Source: Cytophagaceae bacterium (GTDB lineage: Bacteria; Bacteroidota; Bacteroidia; Cytophagales; Spirosomataceae). Taken from it: a stretch of 9,997 bases of DNA. Shown here in pieces: positions 5,146 to 9,997 of this stretch; position 1 is the first letter of the stretch, and each line of letters begins with the position of its first letter. The stretch lies in the NCBI GenBank assembly GCA_947459055.1, contig CANHCG010000036.1, positions 1 through 9,997 on the forward strand, given 5' to 3'. The notes under the pieces were generated by a model. That model did no database searches, was not told where the DNA came from, and saw only the letters and a list, made by a program, of their open reading frames with translations. Made by a program: the position numbers and the translations under genes.

Positions 5146-8136
5146 ATGAAAAAAATTATCCTAGGATTCAGTCTTTTGCTTTTTGCGTGTCAAGAAAAAG
5201 AAAAACCGAAAATAGCTTTATCCGAAGAGCTCCAAAAGGCCCTTAACTCGATCCAGGTAATGGATGGATTTGAGGTGGAATTAGTTGCCGCCGAGCCACT
5301 TTTGGGCGATCCGGTAGCGATGGAAATTGACGAAGATGGCAATTGGTATGTCGCGGAAATGCCTGGATATCCATTGGATTTGAGCAAAAAGGGCCAGATT
5401 CGAAAGCTAATCGACACGAATGATGATGGCTACCCTGATAAGAGCATTGTGTTCGCTGATAGCCTCACCTTACCCATGGGCCTTATGCGCTGGAAAAAGG
5501 GGATTATCGTAGCTGATTCACCTAATATCCTATATTTCGAGGATACCGATGGGGACCAAAAAGCCGACAAACGCGAGGTGATTTTGACGGGATTTTCTTT
5601 GTCGAATCCCCAACACAATATGAATACGCCTAAATTTGGCATTGATAATTGGATCTATTTAGGTCATTCTGGCGCAATAAATTCCTTCTCTTACGAAAAT
5701 ATTTTTGGCGATAAAGGCACCGAAATACGTTACCCAGGAAAGGCCGATGCGGCTTTTCTGCCTAAAAATGGAAATGGTCGGAACGTGCGCTTTAAGCCGG
5801 ATTCCTATCAAATCGAATCCCTATCGGGAGAAACACAATATGGTCATACGACGGATCCATGGGGTCGGCGTTTTTACACCGACAACGCAGATCACTTATT
5901 TCATGAGGTCATCGATGCACGTTATGTGAATGCGAATAAAAACTTGGTCATCGCGGAAGCCATGGAAAAAATCCCAGATCATGGGGATGCCTGCGAGGTA
6001 TATCCGATTTCTGAGAATCCTAATCATCAATTATTGACCGATATCGGGGTGGTGACCTCGAGTTGTGGAATCACGTGGTATGACGGGGGGGCTTTTGGCG
6101 AGACATTTAATAATGTAACATTTGTGGGCGAGCCGGTGCATAATTTAATTCATGCGGACAAGATTGAGTCGAAGGGAGCGACATTTACGGGCAAGCGCTT
6201 GTTGGAGAAAAAGGAATTTTTAGCCTCCAAAGACCCTTGGTTCCGCCCAGTGAATTTTTACGTGGGGCCTGATGGAGCGATGTATGTGATTGATTATTAC
6301 CGTCAATTAGTGGAGCACCCGGAATGGATGTCGGACGAGGTCAATAACAGTGGTGCCTTGTACAATGGATCCACGAAAGGACGTATTTACCGCATTACGA
6401 AAAAGGGAACAGGTGGGATGGATTGGATGAAAAACCTACGTCTTTCTGGAAAAAGCTCAGAAGAATTAACGGAATTATTAACCCATGAAAATGGCTGGTA
6501 CCGGAGAACGGCGCAGCGTTTATTATTTGAACGAGGAGAAAAAAAGGTAAGTGCCCAACTTAAGGAAATCGTAGCCGGAGACCACCCGCTGGGGACGGTT
6601 CAGGCACTCTGGTTATTGCATGATTGGGGCACCTTAGATGCCAAAGATCTGGCAAAGGCCTTGGGTTCTTCTTCAGAAGGAATACGTGAAAATGCATTGC
6701 AAATTGCCGATAGGTTAATGGACAAGCCTGGTTTTAAAGGGAATGCAGAGTTAGGTGCCCAATTGGTGGCGTTAGCGGAGGACTCTTCACCGCGGGTGCG
6801 TTTCCAATGGCTTTGTTCGTCAAGCTATTTAAACTTACCGAACGCGGCTAGTCTTCGTGCGGGTGTATTGAAAAAAGACATTGATGACCATTGGACCGGA
6901 ATTGCGGCGATTGCCGCCTCACAAAATTCTGAAAAGGAATTATTGGAATCCTCGGCAAAGGCATTAGGCGGCCAGGCATCCCCAGGAAAATCGGCCTTTT
7001 TTAGTTATTTATCGGCAACTTTGGTCAAAAAAGGGGATAGTCAATTTATCTCGATGGCGATTGATCAAAATCCATCGAATGATTGGTGGCAAGCAGCGAT
7101 GCTGAAAGGTGTAGCCACCTATTTAGATGAGGTAGAAACCAATTTCCCGATTACGGCAGCTCAGAAGGAATCGCTTTTGGTCACATTTGGGCAAACGCGC
7201 AATAGTGAATTAAGGAAATCTATTATCTCCTTAATGAGTACAACAGGCATGCCTTCCAATGCAGTCGCCTTGGCTGCCATTGACAAACAATTTCAGGCAT
7301 CGAAGGACGCCGATTTCCAAAGTGATGCCTTGGCGCTATTGGCACTGAGTCGCAGTCCTAAAATTCAGGAGCAACTTATTCGCTTAATCAGTTCGAAAAA
7401 TCCGGTGCATTTGCAAGTCGCGGCGATCAAATCGTTGCCAAATAAACTCAATCCAAAAGAGTTGAAACAGGTGAATTTATTTTATGGCTCCTTGGAAGAC
7501 AAGGCGAAAAAAGCCTGGATTAAATATTTGTTGTTTAATGAAAATTATGTGACAACACTTTTACAGGAAGTGAAGAAAAACAACATCAAACGTTCGGATT
7601 TAGCTTGGCCACAGATTGTGGAGCTGATGAATTATTATGATACCGGAGTTCGGGCCTTGGCGCGTTCAGTGCTGGCGATTGCGGAAGATCGGAAGGCGAT
7701 TTTACAGAATTATTTGCCGGCGGCGGATATGGTAGGTGATGTGGCGGCGGGCCAAAAGGTATATGAGACGAATTGTAATTCTTGTCATAAAATCAAGAAC
7801 TTGCCGGGCGTGGAGTTTGGCCCGAATTTAAATACACTGAAAAGTCGGAACGCACTTTCCATCATTACCGAAATCATCAATCCTAATAATTCGATTGCTG
7901 ATAAATACGGCCAATGGGAGGTGGAATTAGTCGATGGCAGCCGATTAAGCGGTATCATCACCTCCGAAAATGACCAAAGCATCGCCTTAAAGTTAATGGG
8001 AGGTACGGTCCAAAACATCTCAAAATCGCAGATTAAATCGAAGAAAGACACCCGGCTATCTGCTATGCCGAATGGTTTGGAGGGGAATATCAATGTCAAG
8101 GAGATGGCAAATCTCCTCGCATTTATAAAAAAATAA
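5146..8136 (+). CDS. Lipoprotein: propeller dehydrogenase-like domain, HEAT-like repeats, C-terminal cytochrome c
   Basis: This is a 996-residue predicted lipoprotein. The signal peptide ends in a lipobox LFA-C15 and C15 is followed by QEKEK. Residues about 30-418 form a beta-propeller of the 'membrane-bound dehydrogenase' type first named in Pirellula/Verrucomicrobium (TIGR02604-like); NPQHNMN (154-160) and DPWFRPVNF (363-371) are landmarks. Two Asp-rich motifs, DTNDDGYPD (90-98) and DTDGDQKAD (133-141), look like calcium loops. Residues about 425-855 are helical, HEAT-like. Residues about 864-996 are a PVC-type haem domain: C877-N-S-C880-H881 binds haem c, and M974 in SAMPNGL is the likely axial ligand. 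It probably oxidises a sugar or similar compound outside the inner membrane and passes electrons to the haem; no substrate is known from sequence. It starts a rightward unit with the lactonase-like gene 61 nt downstream. The ATG at 5146 is set by the signal peptide. Confidence 0.9.
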   Translation: MKKIILGFSLLLFACQEKEKPKIALSEELQKALNSIQVMDGFEVELVAAEPLLGDPVAMEIDEDGNWYVAEMPGYPLDLSKKGQIRKLIDTNDDGYPDKSIVFADSLTLPMGLMRWKKGIIVADSPNILYFEDTDGDQKADKREVILTGFSLSNPQHNMNTPKFGIDNWIYLGHSGAINSFSYENIFGDKGTEIRYPGKADAAFLPKNGNGRNVRFKPDSYQIESLSGETQYGHTTDPWGRRFYTDNADHLFHEVIDARYVNANKNLVIAEAMEKIPDHGDACEVYPISENPNHQLLTDIGVVTSSCGITWYDGGAFGETFNNVTFVGEPVHNLIHADKIESKGATFTGKRLLEKKEFLASKDPWFRPVNFYVGPDGAMYVIDYYRQLVEHPEWMSDEVNNSGALYNGSTKGRIYRITKKGTGGMDWMKNLRLSGKSSEELTELLTHENGWYRRTAQRLLFERGEKKVSAQLKEIVAGDHPLGTVQALWLLHDWGTLDAKDLAKALGSSSEGIRENALQIADRLMDKPGFKGNAELGAQLVALAEDSSPRVRFQWLCSSSYLNLPNAASLRAGVLKKDIDDHWTGIAAIAASQNSEKELLESSAKALGGQASPGKSAFFSYLSATLVKKGDSQFISMAIDQNPSNDWWQAAMLKGVATYLDEVETNFPITAAQKESLLVTFGQTRNSELRKSIISLMSTTGMPSNAVALAAIDKQFQASKDADFQSDALALLALSRSPKIQEQLIRLISSKNPVHLQVAAIKSLPNKLNPKELKQVNLFYGSLEDKAKKAWIKYLLFNENYVTTLLQEVKKNNIKRSDLAWPQIVELMNYYDTGVRALARSVLAIAEDRKAILQNYLPAADMVGDVAAGQKVYETNCNSCHKIKNLPGVEFGPNLNTLKSRNALSIITEIINPNNSIADKYGQWEVELVDGSRLSGIITSENDQSIALKLMGGTVQNISKSQIKSKKDTRLSAMPNGLEGNINVKEMANLLAFIKK

Positions 8137-8180
8137 ATAGTATATTTCTAGGAAAAATTAAGCTTAAGTCTATTTATTTT
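8130..8180 (+). repeat. 11-bp inverted repeat spanning the lipoprotein stop and the spacer
   Basis: AAAATAAATAG at 8130-8140 is exactly complementary to CTATTTATTTT at 8170-8180, with a 29-nt loop containing the perfect palindrome TTAAGCTTAA (8158-8167). The left arm covers the lipoprotein stop codon and the right arm ends 17 nt before the next ATG. The arms are almost all A/T, so the stem is weak; it could be an mRNA-processing or attenuating hairpin, or chance in AT-rich DNA. It does not look like a strong intrinsic terminator because there is no GC-rich stem. Confidence 0.4.
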
Positions 8181-8197
8181 CTCTAAAAACTACGGAT

Positions 8198-9283
8198 ATG
8201 TTATTGGGTCTTATTTTATCGTTTTTATCGTTTTTTTTACCGGATTCGAGTACGCATCAATTGATCGTCGGTTCCTACACCCAATCCGGAAATCCTGGAT
8301 TAGAGGTTTTTGATGTAAACATCTCGAATGGTCGTTCGAAAAAAGCCTATGAATTAGTCAATCCCAATGCCTCGTACCAACATCTTTCAAAGGATGGGAA
8401 ATTTTTATTTTCTGTCACGGAGGAAGCAGGGAAATCGGCGGTAAGTTCGTATCGAAGAAAGGCAAATGGGGAGTTTGAGCGCATTAGTTCGGGCCAAACT
8501 ATTGGCTTAGGGCCCTGTTTTGTTGTGTATCGCGAGGCAAGCAAAACCTTATATACAGCTAATTATGCCGGTGGTAGTTTAAGCGTTTTTAAAACAGATA
8601 ATGGGAAGATTTTACCCATCAGTCAGCATATCAAATATACAGGGACAAGTGTACATCCGACCCGACAAAACGAGGCGCATGCGCACATGACCATTTTATC
8701 GCCTGATCAAACCTATTTATTTGTGACGGATTTGGGAACGGATAAAATCTACCGTCACAAAATTTTAGCAGACGGCACGGTAGAAGAAAATTTCACTTTC
8801 ACGTCGATTCCGGCAGGTCAAGGCCCTCGCCATTTAACCTTCAATACCGCGGGCACGAAAGCCTATTTGATCAATGAATTGAAGGGTTTGGTGAATGTAT
8901 TTTCGGTGAAAAATAATGAATTAACTCAAATCCAAACCTTAGTAGCCGATACGACGCGTGTTCCTGACAAAGGCAGTGCGGATATTCATATTTCTCCGAA
9001 TGGCAAATGGGTAATTAGCTCCAATCGGGTGAGTTCGAACCAAGTGACGGTATTTGCGGTACAGGCTAATGGAACTTTAAAATTAACTAATTTCACTAAT
9101 GTAGGTCGTAAACCTCGAAATTTCAGCTTTGATCCGAGCGGTCGATTTGTGTATGTTGCTTGTCAGGATGATCATAAAGTGCAGGTATGGGCATTTAACA
9201 ATCAAACAGGTACCCTAACAGACACGCATCAAGACATCGCGGTGAAAGCACCGGTCTGTTTGCATTTCATCAAGAAAAGGTGA
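8198..9283 (+). CDS. Exported lactonase-family seven-bladed beta-propeller protein (Pgl/YbhE-like)
   Basis: This is a 361-residue protein of the lactonase family (PF10282, like 6-phosphogluconolactonase YbhE), of normal length plus a hydrophobic N-terminus. Family landmarks are LIVGSYT (22-28), NEAHAHM (158-164), DLGTDKIYRH (178-187), GQGPRHLTF (207-215), SADIHISPNGKWV (260-272) and RKPRNFSFDPSGRFVYVACQ (304-323). Residues 2-14 are hydrophobic and look like a signal peptide ending near DSS, so it probably acts outside the cytoplasm, unlike YbhE; the n-region has no Lys or Arg, which makes this less certain. An in-frame stop at 8165-8167 with no other good start after it supports the ATG at 8198. 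It probably opens sugar lactones. It follows the haem-linked dehydrogenase-like lipoprotein by 61 nt on the same strand, fitting a sugar-to-lactone-to-acid pair. Some PF10282 members have other roles, for example muconate cycloisomerisation. Confidence 0.85.
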   Translation: MLLGLILSFLSFFLPDSSTHQLIVGSYTQSGNPGLEVFDVNISNGRSKKAYELVNPNASYQHLSKDGKFLFSVTEEAGKSAVSSYRRKANGEFERISSGQTIGLGPCFVVYREASKTLYTANYAGGSLSVFKTDNGKILPISQHIKYTGTSVHPTRQNEAHAHMTILSPDQTYLFVTDLGTDKIYRHKILADGTVEENFTFTSIPAGQGPRHLTFNTAGTKAYLINELKGLVNVFSVKNNELTQIQTLVADTTRVPDKGSADIHISPNGKWVISSNRVSSNQVTVFAVQANGTLKLTNFTNVGRKPRNFSFDPSGRFVYVACQDDHKVQVWAFNNQTGTLTDTHQDIAVKAPVCLHFIKKR

Positions 9284-9307
9284 AAACTTAAGGCTGGTCG
9301 ATAGTCT
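9284..9307. other. Short convergent spacer
   Basis: Only 24 bp separate the stop codons of the lactonase-like gene and the FAD-oxidoreductase gene. I see no GC-rich hairpin or T-run here, so transcription of the two convergent units probably ends inside the opposite gene or by a mechanism not visible in sequence. Confidence 0.6.
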
Positions 9308-9997
9308 TTATACTTTACCAGGCACGGCCCGACCTTGGATTTCGGTGGAAGCGCCGCGGTCACCGCCTTCATGGTATTCGGCATCTTCATTGACATCCCA
9401 TACGTCGAACAACATCTCCCCCGCAATGATATTTTTGGCGGCGAGCATCGCGGTCATCATGCTGTGATCTTGATTGTTGTATTTATGCATGCCATTCCGA
9501 CCGATCAGGTAAAGGCCCTCATAGGCTGTTAGGCCTTCACGAATAGAGATTAAGTGATCTTTGTAATCATGGTCATAGACAGGATAGGCTTTTGGCTGGC
9601 GCACGACATAGCCATCTACGATGGAATTTTCTTGGGTTAGGCCAATTTTAGCAATTTCAGATTTCCCTAATTGGATTAAATCTGCATCTGAACTAGTCCA
9701 CAAGCCGTCACCTTCGAAGCAAAAATACTCCAAACCATAGCAAGCCATACTTGGATCAGGAACCATGTAGGGGCTCCAGGATTTGAAATTTTGGATGCGG
9801 CCTACTTTGACGCTAGGGTCATGAATATAAATCCAGTTGTCCGTAAATGCATCTTCGTCTTTGCAAATTAACACGACCGTTAAAAAATCTCGGTAACCTA
9901 AATTCGCTGCGGCTTGCAAGGATTTTTCGGGTAATGAAGGCAGAATATTTGGAATTAATTCGCGGATGGGTGCCGTTGACATAACATGACTAAAGCC
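9308..9997 (-). CDS. FAD-dependent oxidoreductase, amine-oxidase/UDP-galactopyranose-mutase-like (5' partial)
   Basis: These are the C-terminal 229 residues of a flavoprotein; the N-terminal dinucleotide-binding GxGxxG part lies beyond the right edge. The frame is open to the last base and reads GFSHVMSTAPIRELIP, so the Met at 9982 is internal: this matches the 'vistmPl..li' strand found before the substrate domain in amine-oxidase-like and UDP-galactopyranose-mutase-like proteins. Near the C-terminus, GLYLIGRNGMHKYNNQDHSM followed by MTAMLAAKNI is the conserved FAD-contacting helix region of this group. The tail is acidic, then Gly-rich (EGGDRGASTEIQG). Relatives are often called NAD(P)/FAD-dependent oxidoreductases and some sit near glycosyltransferase genes, but nothing in this window gives a substrate. 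It is convergent with the lactonase-like gene and belongs to a unit that starts to the right. Confidence 0.82.
   Translation of the reverse strand, partial: GFSHVMSTAPIRELIPNILPSLPEKSLQAAANLGYRDFLTVVLICKDEDAFTDNWIYIHDPSVKVGRIQNFKSWSPYMVPDPSMACYGLEYFCFEGDGLWTSSDADLIQLGKSEIAKIGLTQENSIVDGYVVRQPKAYPVYDHDYKDHLISIREGLTAYEGLYLIGRNGMHKYNNQDHSMMTAMLAAKNIIAGEMLFDVWDVNEDAEYHEGGDRGASTEIQGRAVPGKV

Noticed and set aside
7785..8099. Minus-strand open frame of 104 codons opposite the cytochrome c domain
   Set aside because: The plus strand here encodes the CxxCH haem domain, and the reverse frame has no family features.
9284..9307. Bidirectional intrinsic terminator between the convergent genes
   Set aside because: The 24-bp spacer contains no stable inverted repeat or T-run.
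9335..9532. Plus-strand open frame of 65 codons near the right end
   Set aside because: It is antisense to the conserved C-terminus of the FAD oxidoreductase and resembles nothing known.

Overview
The window looks like a chromosomal segment of a Bacteroidota bacterium, most likely a Cytophagales-type environmental species. The signs are a TonB-dependent outer-membrane receptor, a lipoprotein with a Pirellula/Verrucomicrobium-type haem domain (a family also common in Cytophagales), an SSS symporter beside a BNR 'sialidase', moderate GC, and AT-rich leaders with no clear Shine-Dalgarno before any visible start. The lineage is an inference from gene content. I found no RNA genes, insertion sequences, CRISPR arrays or broken genes, and no gene-free stretch longer than 185 bases.

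Layout: (1) 1-1533 (+), the C-terminal barrel of a TonB-dependent receptor, cut by the left edge. (2) 4960-1517 (-), a very tight three-gene operon transcribed leftwards: exported BNR/sialidase-like protein, SSS sodium:solute symporter, then a DHDPS/N-acetylneuraminate-lyase superfamily aldolase. The first two genes are 1 nt apart and the last two overlap by 4 bases (ATGA). The aldolase gene overlaps the tail of the convergent receptor gene by 17 bp. (3) 4961-5145, the divergent control region, with a 13-bp palindrome and a 10-bp-period direct repeat. (4) 5146-9283 (+), a large lipoprotein (beta-propeller dehydrogenase-like domain, helical repeats, C-terminal cytochrome c domain) followed 61 nt later by an exported lactonase-family propeller protein. 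(5) 9997-9308 (-), the C-terminal part of an FAD-dependent oxidoreductase, cut by the right edge and convergent with the lactonase gene.

The leftward operon reads as a cleave-import-aldol-split module for a carboxylated sugar (sialic acid, another 2-keto-3-deoxy sugar acid, or a uronate-like compound). Sialic acid is the default guess, but the aldolase lacks the canonical G(S/T)TGE carboxylate motif and the sialidase-like protein shows no FRIP motif, so the substrate is open. The rightward pair reads as an extracytoplasmic sugar-oxidation module: a haem-linked dehydrogenase that could turn an aldose into a lactone, and an exported lactonase that could open it. The two modules share one control region and may serve the same glycan, but this link is inference only.
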